64,000 nt of DNA from Aquabacterium sp. (GCF_016195855.1 NZ_JACPYU010000022.1:118872-182871), one strand, 5' to 3'; counted from the first letter of the stretch, positions 16,500 to 25,818 are shown. Notes: generated from the letters alone by a model not told the origin. Program-made: numbers and translations.

Positions 16500-17450
16500 A
16501 TGAAAAGAACATTTTTAGAAGTTGTTTATTCTTCTGTGGAATATAGGCTCTTCAAGCGTGTTGTTGCCTTGGGCGCCGTGCTGTCCATCAGTGCCTGCAG
16601 CGTGTTTCAGGCGCCGCCCGCTCCGGCGCCCGCCCCTCCACCCATCGCGGCGGTGGCGCCCAAACCCGCCCCGCGGCCTCCGAAAATCGGCCTGGCGCTG
16701 GGCGGCGGCGCAGCGCGCGGTTTTGCCCATATCGGCGTGCTGCAGGTGCTGGAAGAGCAGGGGATCAAGCCTGATCTCGTGGTGGGGACCTCCGCCGGCA
16801 GCGTGGTGGCCACGCTCTACGCGGCAGGCAAGACACCGGCTGAGCTCACCAATATGGCCATGACGCTGGATGAGTCAACCATCACCGACTGGGTTTTCCC
16901 GGGCCGCTCCCTGCTTAAGGGCGAGGCCTTGGCCAAGTTCGTGCGCAACCTGACCGGCGGCCGCCAGATCGAGGGCATGCGCATGCCGCTGGGCATCGTG
17001 GCGGCTGATTTGCAAAACGGCCAGCCCATCCTGTTTCGCAAGGGTGACCCAGGCATGGCCGTGCGCGCCTCCAGTTCGGTCCCCGGGGTGTTCGAGCCGG
17101 TCAAGATCGGTGGGCGAGAGTACATCGACGGTGGCGCTGTTTCACCGATTCCGGTTCGCTACGCCAAGCAGATGGGGGCCGACATCGTGATCGCCGTGGA
17201 CATCTCGGCCATCCCGGAAGGCCAGTCGACCAAGGGGGCCGTGGACATCCTGCTGCAGACCTTCAACATCATGGGGCACGCCATCAGTCAGTACGAGTTG
17301 CAGGATGCCGATGTCGTGATGCGCCCCAAACTGGAAGGCATCGGCAGCACGGAATTCAGCGCACGCCGCCTGTCCATCCTGGCTGGGCGGGAAGCCGCCC
17401 TGATGGTGATGCCTCAGCTGAAAGAGCGCATCGCGGCCAAAACGCGCTGA
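16500..17450 (+). CDS. patatin-like phospholipase, lipoprotein
   Basis: Protein of 316 residues. A signal peptide ends in a lipobox (SISAC), followed by a proline/alanine linker (APPAPAPAPPP). The patatin domain shows the GGGAARG oxyanion loop near 64-70, nucleophile GTSAG near 98-102 and the Asp of the dyad in DGGA near 210. It is of the RssA/NTE type and probably hydrolyses phospholipids from the envelope side. The ATG at 16500 has no ribosome site and the first 15 codons are unusually AT rich, so GTG 16536 may be the true start. It converges on the DUF192 gene. Confidence 0.85.
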   Translation: MKRTFLEVVYSSVEYRLFKRVVALGAVLSISACSVFQAPPAPAPAPPPIAAVAPKPAPRPPKIGLALGGGAARGFAHIGVLQVLEEQGIKPDLVVGTSAGSVVATLYAAGKTPAELTNMAMTLDESTITDWVFPGRSLLKGEALAKFVRNLTGGRQIEGMRMPLGIVAADLQNGQPILFRKGDPGMAVRASSSVPGVFEPVKIGGREYIDGGAVSPIPVRYAKQMGADIVIAVDISAIPEGQSTKGAVDILLQTFNIMGHAISQYELQDADVVMRPKLEGIGSTEFSARRLSILAGREAALMVMPQLKERIAAKTR

Positions 17451-17477
17451 CCTTGCCGAGCGGCAGCGCTGCGAGGG

Positions 17478-17975
17478 TCAGCGGGGTGTACCAAATGGCA
17501 CGCCGCTGAGCTTGCTGCCGTCCTTGATGCCGCGCTTGGCAAACCACCCGGTGTTCATCTCCAGCACGAAGCGAACAGGCTTGGTCGAGCAGTGTGGGTC
17601 CAGTGTTTGCGGCTTCATCTCGTCGACGTTCACCACGGTGCCGTCGTCGGCCACAAATGCCACGGCCAGCGGGATGAGCGTGTTCTTCATCCAGAAGCAC
17701 TGCTGGCCAGGCCGCTCGAAGATGAACAGCATGCCGTCGTTGGCGCCCATGCTGGTGCGGTACATCAGGCCGATTTCGTGTTCCTGAGGCGTCTCGGCGA
17801 CCTCAGCCTTGATGTTGTGCATGCCGGCGCCCAAGGTCACGGTGGGCAGATGTTGCGCGCGGTCTTGTGCCAGGGCCGTCGAGGGTGCAAGCAGGGGCAA
17901 CACACACACGCTCATGGCTGCGATGGCGGCTTTCCAGGCCGGCCGGCCGGCAACTTGAAACACAATCCGAGACAT
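17478..17975 (-). CDS. DUF192 exported protein
   Basis: Protein of 165 residues with a signal peptide ending near STALAQ. The body matches DUF192: AETPQEHEIGLMYRTSM, GMLFIFERPGQQCFWMKNTLIPLAVAF split by short gaps, and an end rich in VLEMNTGWFAKRGIK. Function of the family is unknown. ATG 17975 follows AGAAGGA with good spacing, while the longer frame has no support. It stands between patatin and the divergent ccoI gene. Confidence 0.88.
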   Translation of the reverse strand: MSRIVFQVAGRPAWKAAIAAMSVCVLPLLAPSTALAQDRAQHLPTVTLGAGMHNIKAEVAETPQEHEIGLMYRTSMGANDGMLFIFERPGQQCFWMKNTLIPLAVAFVADDGTVVNVDEMKPQTLDPHCSTKPVRFVLEMNTGWFAKRGIKDGSKLSGVPFGTPR

Positions 17976-18095
17976 CACCTTGATCCTTCTTGGGGTTAAC
18001 CCGTAAATTTCCGTGTAGATTGCCGACCGGTGTCGCCTCAGGCACCTGTCCGTCTGGTCGGCCAATTTGGCAGCCCGACTGTATCAGCGAGCCCG

Positions 18096-20501
18096 ATGAC
18101 CCAAACGCTTACCCAGACCATCTCGCCGACACCTGCGCAAGTAAAGCCCTTGCCGGCCTTGAGCTCCGCCCAGGTGGCAGGGCTGGATGACCCGGCTTTG
18201 CTGGCGCAATGCGTGGTGGACGTGCCCGTGGGCAGCAGCCTTCGCCGCATCGGCCTGGGCCTGTCGGGCATGTACTGCGCGGCGTGTTCCATCACTATCG
18301 AGGATGCCATCCTGCGTGTGCCGGGCGTGCGCGAGGTTCAGGTGCAGGCTGCTTCACAGCGCGCCCGCATCCTGCTGGATCCGGCCAAAACGAAGCTGTC
18401 CGAGGTGGTGGCCGCGGTGCAGAAGGCCGGTTACCGTGCCTGGCCTGATGCGGCCGCGCGTGCTGGCAACGAGCGCCTGCTTGAGCGTCGCAAACTCTTG
18501 TGGCGCCTGTCGGTGGCGGCGTTTTGCATGATGCAGATCATGATGGTCACGACCATGCAGTACGTGTCTGGCCCCGATACCATCCCCAAGGACCTCTGGA
18601 ACCTGATGAACTGGGCGGGCTGGGTATTGAGCCTGCCGGTGATGCTCTTCTCGTGCGGTCCCTTCTTTTCTGGTGCCTGGCGCGCAGCCCGGCAAGGGCG
18701 CATCGCCATGGACACCCCGGTGGCACTGGGCATCGCGGCCACCTTCATCACCAGTACCGGCGCCACATTCGGCGGCCAGGCCATCTTCGGGCACGAGGTC
18801 TATTTCGACTCGCTGACCATGTTCGTGACCTTCCTGCTGGGCGGGCGCTGGCTGGAGAGCCGGGCACGCGAGAAGGTCACCCAGTCGCTCGAATCCTTGT
18901 GCGTGCAACTGCCAGAAGCGGTCGACAGGGTGATCGAGGCCGACGCTGCTCTGGCCGACGTGTCCGCGTCCCGCACCGAATCCATCCCCATCTCATCCCT
19001 TCAGCATGGGGACAAGGTGAGGGTGGCCGTAGGGCAGGTGTTTCCGGCTGACGGGCAGATCCTGACCGGGCAGACCGATGTCGACGAATCCTTGCTGACA
19101 GGGGAGTCGCGTGCCGTGCGCCGCCAGGAGGGGCAGATGGTGGTGGCCGGCAGCATGAACCTGGGCTCGCCCGTCTGGATGACCGTGGAGCGCCTGGGGC
19201 CGGACACCCGCTACCAGCAGATCGTCTCCCTGGTGCAGCAGGCCATGACGGAAAAGCCCGGCTGGATGCGGCAGGCCGACCGCATGGCAGGCCCCTTCCT
19301 GTGGGCTGTCCTGGCGCTGGCCGGTGGCAGTGCCATTGCCTGGCAGTTCATTGACCCGGCGCGCTCGGTCTGGGTGGCGGTGTCGGTTCTGGTCGTCACC
19401 TGCCCTTGTGCCTTGTCGCTGGCGGCCCCCTCGGCCCTGTTGGCCGCTGCCGGCGCCATGGCCCGTCAAGGTTTGCTTGTGCGACGCCTGGATGCGCTTG
19501 AGGCGCTGGCACATGTCGACCGCATCTATTTCGACAAAACCGGCACCTTGACCGAGGGCGAGTTGCGCGTCGTGGGTCTGGTCAGCCAGGCGAGTGGGGC
19601 GCAGGTTTCCAATGGCCTGACGGGCGAATCGAGCGATCGCTGGCAAAAGGCCGCCGCCTTGGCCTCGCAGTCGCAGCACCCCTTGTCGCGCTCGCTGGTC
19701 AAGGCCGTGCAGGAGGCCGGTGGTCTTCAGGGGCAGTCATGGCTGGACGTGCGCGAGTTCGCGGGCAAAGGCGTGCAAGCACAGGACGAGCATGGGGTCT
19801 GCTGGCGCCTGGGCTCCCGTCACTGGGTGCTGGACGGCGGCGGCGAGGCGCTGGATGCATGGGCCGCAGGCCTGTCCGAGGCGCGCGTCTGGCTGGCGGG
19901 GCGCGGGCAGGACGGCGTGCTGATGCCGCAAAGCGTCACCGGCTTTGTGTTCGACGAAACCTTCCGCGAGGAGGCCGCCCCGACAATTGCCCGCCTCAAC
20001 GCCCTGAAATGCCAGACTGCGCTGCTTTCGGGTGACCAGGAGAGTCGGGTAGTTGCTGCGGCGCAACATTTGGGGCCTCGCGGCGAACTGGTGATCGCCA
20101 GGGCCCACGCCACCCCGGAAGACAAGCTGCAGGTGATTGCCCAGGCGCAGTCGCAAGGCCACCGCGTTGCCGTCGTGGGCGATGGCATCAACGATGCGCC
20201 CGTGCTGGCCAAGGCCAACGTCTCCATCGCGCTTGACCAGGGGGCGGCCTTGGCGCAATCTCAGGCGGATCTGATCGTGCTGGGCGGGCGCCTGCTGGGG
20301 GTGCCGCTGGCCGTTGAAACCGCGCGGCGTGCCATGCGTATCGTCAAGCAGAACCTGGCCTGGGCTGCCTTCTACAACCTCAGTTGCATACCCTTGGCCC
20401 TGATGGGGCTGCTGCCCCCTTGGCTTGCGGGGCTGGGCATGGCGCTCAGCTCGCTTGGGGTGGTCCTGAATGCGCTTAGACTCGGCGCCTTCCGCTCGTG
20501 A
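18096..20501 (+). CDS. ccoI: copper P-type ATPase for cbb3 oxidase assembly
   Basis: Protein of 802 residues. A single heavy-metal domain has GMYCAACS with Cys61 and Cys64, followed by membrane helices, the actuator TGES, the intramembrane metal site CPC, phosphorylation DKTGT and GDGIND. This is the FixI/CcoI type that supplies copper to the CuB centre of CcoN. ATG 18096 is used; an in-frame GTG at 18030 would add 22 residues. ccoS and ccoNOQP follow in the same direction. FNR-dependent expression is possible but no box is seen ahead of this gene. Confidence 0.94.
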   Translation: MTQTLTQTISPTPAQVKPLPALSSAQVAGLDDPALLAQCVVDVPVGSSLRRIGLGLSGMYCAACSITIEDAILRVPGVREVQVQAASQRARILLDPAKTKLSEVVAAVQKAGYRAWPDAAARAGNERLLERRKLLWRLSVAAFCMMQIMMVTTMQYVSGPDTIPKDLWNLMNWAGWVLSLPVMLFSCGPFFSGAWRAARQGRIAMDTPVALGIAATFITSTGATFGGQAIFGHEVYFDSLTMFVTFLLGGRWLESRAREKVTQSLESLCVQLPEAVDRVIEADAALADVSASRTESIPISSLQHGDKVRVAVGQVFPADGQILTGQTDVDESLLTGESRAVRRQEGQMVVAGSMNLGSPVWMTVERLGPDTRYQQIVSLVQQAMTEKPGWMRQADRMAGPFLWAVLALAGGSAIAWQFIDPARSVWVAVSVLVVTCPCALSLAAPSALLAAAGAMARQGLLVRRLDALEALAHVDRIYFDKTGTLTEGELRVVGLVSQASGAQVSNGLTGESSDRWQKAAALASQSQHPLSRSLVKAVQEAGGLQGQSWLDVREFAGKGVQAQDEHGVCWRLGSRHWVLDGGGEALDAWAAGLSEARVWLAGRGQDGVLMPQSVTGFVFDETFREEAAPTIARLNALKCQTALLSGDQESRVVAAAQHLGPRGELVIARAHATPEDKLQVIAQAQSQGHRVAVVGDGINDAPVLAKANVSIALDQGAALAQSQADLIVLGGRLLGVPLAVETARRAMRIVKQNLAWAAFYNLSCIPLALMGLLPPWLAGLGMALSSLGVVLNALRLGAFRS

Positions 20502-20515
20502 GGCGGCCACACACC

Positions 20516-20692
20516 ATGGAAATTCTGTACGTCCTGATTCCCGTATCCGTTCTGCTCGTGCTGGCGATCCTGGCCGTGCTGGGATGGGCTGTCAACAGTG
20601 GGCAGTTTGAGGACATCGAACAAGAAGGGCTGCGCATCCTGCAACCCGAAGGGCAACAAGATGGGGGCAACGTTGAGCCTCATCAAGAATAG
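20516..20692 (+). CDS. ccoS: cbb3 oxidase maturation protein CcoS
   Basis: Protein of 58 residues with one N-terminal membrane helix (LYVLIPVSVLLVLAILAVL) and the typical GWAVNSGQFEDIEQEG segment. CcoS is needed for cofactor insertion in cbb3 oxidase. It lies 14 bases after ccoI. The FNR box for ccoN overlaps its last codons. Confidence 0.92.
   Translation: MEILYVLIPVSVLLVLAILAVLGWAVNSGQFEDIEQEGLRILQPEGQQDGGNVEPHQE
20673..20686. promoter_or_regulatory. FNR box upstream of ccoN
   Basis: TTGAGCCTCATCAA matches TTGAT-N4-ATCAA at nine of ten positions. Its centre (20679.5) predicts a start of transcription near 20721 for the usual -41.5 spacing, 20 bases before ccoN ATG. It lies inside the 3' end of ccoS. 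Confidence 0.7.
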
Positions 20693-20740
20693 ATAGTGGT
20701 TTGCCCTCACAATTCAGTCTGTAACAAAGGAGAAGAAGAG

Positions 20741-22168
20741 ATGGCAACCACCCACTCTGCCACGTACAACGATACGGTTGTCCGGCAGTTCGCCATTGCC
20801 GCCGTCCTATGGGGCGTCGTAGGTATGGCTGTCGGCGTCCTGATCGCGTCACAACTGGCATGGCCGGAACTCAATTTCGGTATCCCCTGGCTGACCTACG
20901 GTCGCCTGCGTCCCCTGCACACCAATGCGGTGATTTTTGCGTTCGGCGGCTGCGCCCTGTTCGCAACGTCTTACCACGTGGTGCAACGTACCTGCCAGAC
21001 GCGCCTTTTTGCGGGCCCCCTGGCGGCCTTCACGTTCTGGGGTTGGCAACTGGTGATCCTGCTGGCCGCGATCTCGCTGCCCATGGGTTTCACCACCGGC
21101 AAGGAATACGCCGAGCTGGAATGGCCGATTGACATCCTGATCACCTTGGTCTGGGTGGCTTACGCCGTTGTGTTCTTCGGTACCGTGGGTACCCGCAAGA
21201 TCCGTCACATCTATGTGGCCAACTGGTTCTACGGCGCCTTCATCATCGCCGTGGCCCTGCTGCACATCGTCAACAGCGCCGAAATCCCCGTTTCGCTGAC
21301 CAAGTCCTACTCCGCTTACGCCGGTGTGCAGGACGCCATGGTGCAATGGTGGTATGGCCACAATGCCGTGGGCTTCTTCCTGACGGCAGGCTTCCTGGGC
21401 ATGATGTATTACTACATCCCCAAGCAGGCCGGCATGCCCGTGTACTCGTATCGCCTGTCGATCGTGCACTTCTGGGCCCTGATCTTCACCTACATGTGGG
21501 CGGGTCCTCACCACCTGCACTACACCGCATTGCCTGACTGGACCCAGTCCGTTGGCATGGTGTTCTCGCTGATCCTGCTGGCACCCTCGTGGGGCGGCAT
21601 GATCAACGGCATCATGACCCTGTCGGGTGCCTGGTACAAGCTGCGTGACGACGCCATCCTGAAGTTCCTGATTGTGGCGCTGTCGTTCTACGGCATGTCG
21701 ACCTTCGAAGGTCCGATGATGTCCATCAAGACCGTGAACTCGCTGTCGCACTACACCGACTGGACCGTCGGCCACGTGCACTCCGGCGCCTTGGGCTGGG
21801 TGGGGCTGATCTCGATGGGCTCGCTGTACTACCTGATTCCGCGCATGTTCGGCCGCACCACGATGTACTCCGTGTCGGCCATCTCGCTGCACTTCTGGGC
21901 TGCCACCATCGGCATCGTGCTCTACATCGCCGCGATGTGGATTGCCGGTGTGATGCAAGGCCTGATGTGGCGCGCTGTGAACCCTGACGGTACCCTGGTG
22001 TACTCCTTCGTGGAGAGCGTGAAGGCAACCTATCCGTTCTACGTGATCCGCGTGGCCGGTGGTCTGCTCTACCTGGGCGGCATGATCCTGATGCTGTGGA
22101 ACACCGTGATGACCGCGACCAATGGTCGTGCCGTCAACGCGCCGATCCCTCAGCCTGCTCACGCCTGA
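20741..22168 (+). CDS. ccoN: cbb3-type cytochrome c oxidase catalytic subunit I
   Basis: Protein of 475 residues with about 12 membrane helices and the heme-copper oxidase histidines in [27 protein letters not shown] and [14 protein letters not shown] segments ([15 protein letters not shown]). It holds hemes b and b3 with CuB and reduces oxygen at very low concentrations in the inner membrane. ATG 20741 follows AAGGAGAAGAAGAG. It is the first gene of ccoNOQP, with an FNR box 55 bases upstream. Confidence 0.97.
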   Translation: MATTHSATYNDTVVRQFAIAAVLWGVVGMAVGVLIASQLAWPELNFGIPWLTYGRLRPLHTNAVIFAFGGCALFATSYHVVQRTCQTRLFAGPLAAFTFWGWQLVILLAAISLPMGFTTGKEYAELEWPIDILITLVWVAYAVVFFGTVGTRKIRHIYVANWFYGAFIIAVALLHIVNSAEIPVSLTKSYSAYAGVQDAMVQWWYGHNAVGFFLTAGFLGMMYYYIPKQAGMPVYSYRLSIVHFWALIFTYMWAGPHHLHYTALPDWTQSVGMVFSLILLAPSWGGMINGIMTLSGAWYKLRDDAILKFLIVALSFYGMSTFEGPMMSIKTVNSLSHYTDWTVGHVHSGALGWVGLISMGSLYYLIPRMFGRTTMYSVSAISLHFWAATIGIVLYIAAMWIAGVMQGLMWRAVNPDGTLVYSFVESVKATYPFYVIRVAGGLLYLGGMILMLWNTVMTATNGRAVNAPIPQPAHA

Positions 22169-22183
22169 TCGAAGGAGAACAAC

Positions 22184-22813
22184 ATGGCTGACAACAATCA
22201 CAATGTGAAGCTCTTCTCGCACGAGAAGATCGAGACCAGCAACTTCCTGATGATCGTGCTGACGCTGGTCGTCGTGCTCTTCGGTGCCCTGGTCGAAATC
22301 GTGCCGCTGTTCTTCCAGCACAGCACGACGGAGCCGGTTCCTGGTCTGAAGCCTTACACCGCGCTGCAACTGGCTGGTCGTGACATCTATCTGCGTGAAG
22401 GTTGCTACAACTGCCACTCGCAGATGATCCGTCCCTTCCGTGCCGAGACGCTGCGCTATGGCCACTACTCCATGGCTGGCGAGTTCGTGTACGACCACCC
22501 CTTCCAGTGGGGCTCCAAGCGCACCGGTCCTGACCTGCAGCGCGTGGGCGGCAAGTACTCCGACGAATGGCACCGTGCTCACCTGCACAACCCACGTGAC
22601 GTGGTGCCCGAGTCGAACATGCCGGCCTACCCGTGGCTGGAGCAGAACAAGGTCGACCCGGCTGGGATGGCGCCTCGCATGAAGGCCTTGCGCCTGGTGG
22701 GTGTGCCTTACACCGATGCAGACATCAGCGGCTCGGCCGAGGAAGTCAAGGACAAGACCGAGCTTGAAGCCGTGATTGCCTATCTGCAGGTGCTGGGCAC
22801 GTCTGTCAAATAA
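22184..22813 (+). CDS. ccoO: cbb3 oxidase mono-heme cytochrome c subunit II
   Basis: Protein of 209 residues with an N-terminal membrane helix and one heme c site, CYNCH, near residues 70-74. A Met ligand is expected in [10 protein letters not shown]. It passes electrons from CcoP to CcoN on the periplasmic side. It lies 15 bases after ccoN with a clear GAAGGAG site. Confidence 0.97.
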   Translation: MADNNHNVKLFSHEKIETSNFLMIVLTLVVVLFGALVEIVPLFFQHSTTEPVPGLKPYTALQLAGRDIYLREGCYNCHSQMIRPFRAETLRYGHYSMAGEFVYDHPFQWGSKRTGPDLQRVGGKYSDEWHRAHLHNPRDVVPESNMPAYPWLEQNKVDPAGMAPRMKALRLVGVPYTDADISGSAEEVKDKTELEAVIAYLQVLGTSVK

Positions 22814-22825
22814 GGAGCGACGCAC

Positions 22826-22963
22826 ATGGACATCATTGTCGTGAGAAGCATTTTCACCGTTGTGTGTCTGTGCGTTTTCGTGGGCATCGTTGCTTGGGCG
22901 TTCAAGCGCGGCAACAAGGCCCAGTTCGAGGAGGCAGGCCGCCTGCCCCTCGCTGAAGATTGA
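22826..22963 (+). CDS. ccoQ: cbb3 oxidase small subunit CcoQ
   Basis: A 45-residue protein, MDIIVVRSIFTVVCLCVFVG then IVAWAFKRGNKAQFEEAGRL and PLAED. One membrane helix and a charged tail fit CcoQ, which stabilises the complex. It sits 12 bases after ccoO behind AAGGAG and 14 bases before ccoP, the canonical place. Confidence 0.92.
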   Translation: MDIIVVRSIFTVVCLCVFVGIVAWAFKRGNKAQFEEAGRLPLAED

Positions 22964-22977
22964 CTGGAGGCTCATAA

Positions 22978-23913
22978 ATGAGCGACTTCATTAACAGTGG
23001 ATGGTCGTGGTATGTCATCGCGATCGTCGTCTTTGGTCTGGTTTATTGCGCGTTTGTGTTGATCGGTGCGGCCAAGCACAAGGTCATCTATGACGCGCAA
23101 GGCAATGTCGACAAGACAACGGGCCACGTGTGGGACAACGACCTGCGCGAGTTGAACAACCCGCTGCCTCGCTGGTGGCTGTTCCTGTTCATCATCACGC
23201 TGGCCTTTGCTGGTGCTTACCTGGCCTTGTATCCCGGCCTGGGCAACAACAAGGGCACCTTGGGCTGGAGTTCCAAGGGGCAGCTGGAAGCCGAAATGGC
23301 CAAAGCCAAGGTTGAGCAGGACAAGATCTTCGCCGCGTTCAAGAACGCCTCGGTTGAAGACCTGGCCCGTGACCCCAAGGCCCATGCCATCGGTGAACGC
23401 TTGTTCCTGAACAACTGCGCGGCTTGCCACGGCTCTGATGCCAAGGGCAACAAGGGCTTCCCCAACCTGACGGACAACGACTGGTTGCACGGTGGTTCGC
23501 CCGAGAAGATCATCGAGACCATCACCCATGGTCGTCGTGGTCAGATGCCCGTGATGGCGCCTGCTGTGGGCAGTGCCGACGAAGTGCGTCAAGTGGCAAA
23601 CTATGTGCTGAGCCTGTCTGGCGCTGGTCACAACTCGATTCAGGCTGAATTGGGCAAGGCCAAGTTCAAGCAAGTGTGCGCGGCCTGCCACGGTGCCGAC
23701 GGCAAGGGCAACCAGGCCATCGGTGCGCCCAACCTGACGGACAAGATCTGGCTGCACGGCTTCGGTGAAGAAGCCATCATGGCCATGGTCAACAAGGGCA
23801 AGCTCAACATCATGCCCGCGCAGGAAACACGCCTGTCCGAAGACCAGATCAAGCTGCTGGCTTCGTATGTCTGGAGTCTGTCGCACACCACGCAGACGGC
23901 ACAGGCTCAATGA
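22978..23913 (+). CDS. ccoP: cbb3 oxidase di-heme cytochrome c subunit III
   Basis: Protein of 311 residues. Two N-terminal helices with HVWDNDLRELNNPLPRWWLF are typical of CcoP, then two heme c motifs, CAACHGSD and CAACHGAD. It accepts electrons from soluble cytochromes c in the periplasm. It ends the ccoNOQP operon and is followed by two strong inverted repeats. Confidence 0.97.
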   Translation: MSDFINSGWSWYVIAIVVFGLVYCAFVLIGAAKHKVIYDAQGNVDKTTGHVWDNDLRELNNPLPRWWLFLFIITLAFAGAYLALYPGLGNNKGTLGWSSKGQLEAEMAKAKVEQDKIFAAFKNASVEDLARDPKAHAIGERLFLNNCAACHGSDAKGNKGFPNLTDNDWLHGGSPEKIIETITHGRRGQMPVMAPAVGSADEVRQVANYVLSLSGAGHNSIQAELGKAKFKQVCAACHGADGKGNQAIGAPNLTDKIWLHGFGEEAIMAMVNKGKLNIMPAQETRLSEDQIKLLASYVWSLSHTTQTAQAQ

Positions 23914-23932
23914 GGCTGTGATGCCCTTACAA

Positions 23933-23972
23933 AGGCCCCACAAAGCGCTTGATCTCGATCAAGCGGGGGCCT
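23933..23972 (+). other. hairpin that contains an FNR-box sequence
   Basis: AGGCCCC (23933-23939) pairs with GGGGCCT (23966-23972), and inside it CGCTTGAT (23946-23953) pairs with ATCAAGCG (23958-23965) around a CTCG loop. No U-tract follows directly. It may work as RNA, as DNA operator, or both. Confidence 0.6.
23949..23962. promoter_or_regulatory. FNR box upstream of ccoG
   Basis: TTGATCTCGATCAA is a perfect TTGAT-N4-ATCAA site. The centre at 23955.5 puts a -41.5 start near 23997, 52 bases before ccoG ATG. It lies in the loop-proximal part of a hairpin, so part of the symmetry could be due to RNA structure instead. Confidence 0.6.
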
Positions 23973-23978
23973 AAAGTC

Positions 23979-24034
23979 AAGCGGCGGACCATGATGACTG
24001 ATACCCTTGTGGGTATTCATCGGGTCCGCCGCTT
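23979..24034 (+). terminator. long stem-loop, likely terminator after ccoNOQP
   Basis: A perfect 12-bp arm AAGCGGCGGACC (23979-23990) pairs with GGTCCGCCGCTT (24023-24034). Inside, GATGA pairs with TCATC and ATACCC with GGGTAT around TTGT. It is followed by TTTTCCGTTTT. It fits an intrinsic terminator but reaches within 15 bases of ccoG. Confidence 0.65.
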
Positions 24035-24048
24035 TTCCGTTTTGCGCC

Positions 24049-25539
24049 ATGACTGATACAAGCACCACCACCCCAGCGCCCAAGCGCATCATCCCCATTC
24101 AGGCAGCTGAAACCACACCAGCGCAAAGCGATGCGCGCCGGGAAGAGGTGGTGTCGCTCTACAAAAAGAGCGAAAAGATCTATGCACGCGAAGTGGAAGG
24201 CTGGTTCCGCAACTGGCGTCTGCTGCTGATCTGGGTGACCCAGATCGCCTTTTACGGCACCCCCTGGTTGAGCTGGAATGACCGTCAGGCTGTGCTGTTT
24301 GATCTCGGCACGCGGCGCTTTTACATGTTCAACCTGGTTCTGTACCCACAGGACTTCATCTACCTGACCGCCTTGCTGGTCATCTCGGCCTACGGCTTGT
24401 TTCTTTTCACCACGGTGGCCGGCCGCCTGTGGTGCGGTTATGCCTGCCCTCAAACGGTCTACACAGAAATGTTCATGTGGATCGAGAACAAGATCGAGGG
24501 CAATCGCGCCAAGCGGATGAAGATGGACAAGTCCCCGTGGACGGCCGAGAAGCTGGGCCGCAAGGTGGCCAAGCATGCTGCCTGGATCATCCTCGCCCTG
24601 TGGACGGGCTATACCTTCGTCGGGTATTTCACGCCGATTCGCGTGCTGGGTGCCGAGGTGCAGTCCTTCGGCATGGGCCCCTGGGAGATCTTCTGAGTCC
24701 TATTCTACGGTTTCGCGACCTATGGCAACGCAGGCTTCATGCGCGAGCAGGTGTGCAAATACATGTGCCCGTATGCCCGCTTCCAGAGCGCCATGTTCGA
24801 CCGTGACACGCTGATCATCAGCTATGACGCCAAGCGCGGTGAGCCCCGTGGTTCACGCTCGCGCAAGACAGACGCGCAATCCAAGGGGCAGGGCGATTGC
24901 ATCGACTGCACGCTGTGCGTCCAGGTCTGCCCGACGGGCATAGATATCCGCAAGGGGCTGCAGTACGAGTGCATCGGGTGTGCCGCCTGCATCGACGTGT
25001 GCGACTCCGTGATGGACAAGATGGGGGCGCCGCGCGGCCTGATCCGCTATGCCACGCTGAACTCGCTGGACAACGGCTGGGGTCGCAAGGAAATGTGGGG
25101 CCGCGTGACCCGCCCCCGTGTGCTCATCTACACCGCCATTCTGTTGATCGTTGTGGGCGCCTTCCTCACCAGCTTGTACTCCCGCCCGCCGTTCCGGGTG
25201 GATGTGGTGCGCGACCGTGGCGCGCTGGCGCGTATCGTGGATGATGGTTTCGTCGAGAACGTCTACCGGATCCAGTTGATGAATGCCAGCGAGTCGGTGC
25301 AGAAGTACCGTGTTGGTGTGGAGCAGCTCACCCAGTCCATCGTCAAGGGCGGTGACGAGGTGGTGTTGGGCCCGGCCGAAGCGCGCTGGGTGCCCATCGC
25401 AGTCCGCGTGCCGCCGGAAGTCGCCGCCCGCATGGGCTCCGGCGCTTTCGGCATGACGGTGGTCGTCGAGCAGTTGCGCCAGGGCGATCGGCCCCAGGTG
25501 GACGTCCGGGAAAAATCGACATTCATGGTGCCTCGCTGA
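24049..25539 (+). pseudogene. ccoG: ccoG interrupted by one in-frame TGA
   Basis: Full-length CcoG would have 496 residues. The first part (215 codons) ends at TGA 24694-24696 after GPWEIF; the same frame then continues with VLFYGFATYGNAGF to 25539. Family members usually have Trp at this place (FWVLFYGFATYGNAG-type), so TGG to TGA is the simplest change. The frame holds an N-terminal four-helix part with CGYACPQTVYTEMF, two clusters (CIDCTLCVQVCP, CIGCAACIDVCD) after the stop, a helix and the Ig-like tail. Without readthrough both ferredoxin clusters are lost. The nearby partial copy at 1-755 could replace it. A sequencing error or a real nonsense mutation are the main choices; TGA is a normal stop elsewhere here. 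Confidence 0.85.
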
Positions 25540-25560
25540 GTGCGCCTTGCAGGAGTAAAC

Positions 25561-25818
25561 ATGTCTCAAGTTGAAAACAAGCCAGTCGCTCACGCAGAGC
25601 AATCGAAACCCTGGTGGCGTTACCCCATTGTCTGGATGGTGGTTGGTGGCCCTGCGGCTGTGGTCGTGGCGTCGATCTTCACGGCCTCCTTGGCCATCAA
25701 GCATGTGGATCCGGTACTGGACACATCTGTGGGCCAGGTCAAGGCTCCGTCAGAGGCGCCAGCCATTCAAGCCCGCAACCACTCTGCGGAACAGGCCAGG
25801 GAACCGGCGGAGCGGTAA
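25561..25818 (+). CDS. ccoH: FixH/CcoH-family small membrane protein
   Basis: Protein of 85 residues starting MSQVENKPVAHAEQSKPWWR. One membrane helix (YPIVWMVVGGPAAVVVASIF) and the PWWRYPIVWMVVGGPA block match the short FixH type of Burkholderiales. The periplasmic FixH domain of longer relatives is missing. It lies 21 bases after ccoG, where ccoH is expected. It helps cbb3 assembly in relatives. Confidence 0.75.
   Translation: MSQVENKPVAHAEQSKPWWRYPIVWMVVGGPAAVVVASIFTASLAIKHVDPVLDTSVGQVKAPSEAPAIQARNHSAEQAREPAER

Noticed and set aside
20849..22975. 708-codon frame on the minus strand over ccoNO
   Set aside because: Fully antisense to ccoN and ccoO with no ribosome site or domain; His-rich shadow.
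24694..24696. Selenocysteine or general TGA recoding in ccoG
   Set aside because: The expected residue is Trp, no SECIS-like hairpin is seen right after the codon, and TGA acts as stop in many neighbouring genes.
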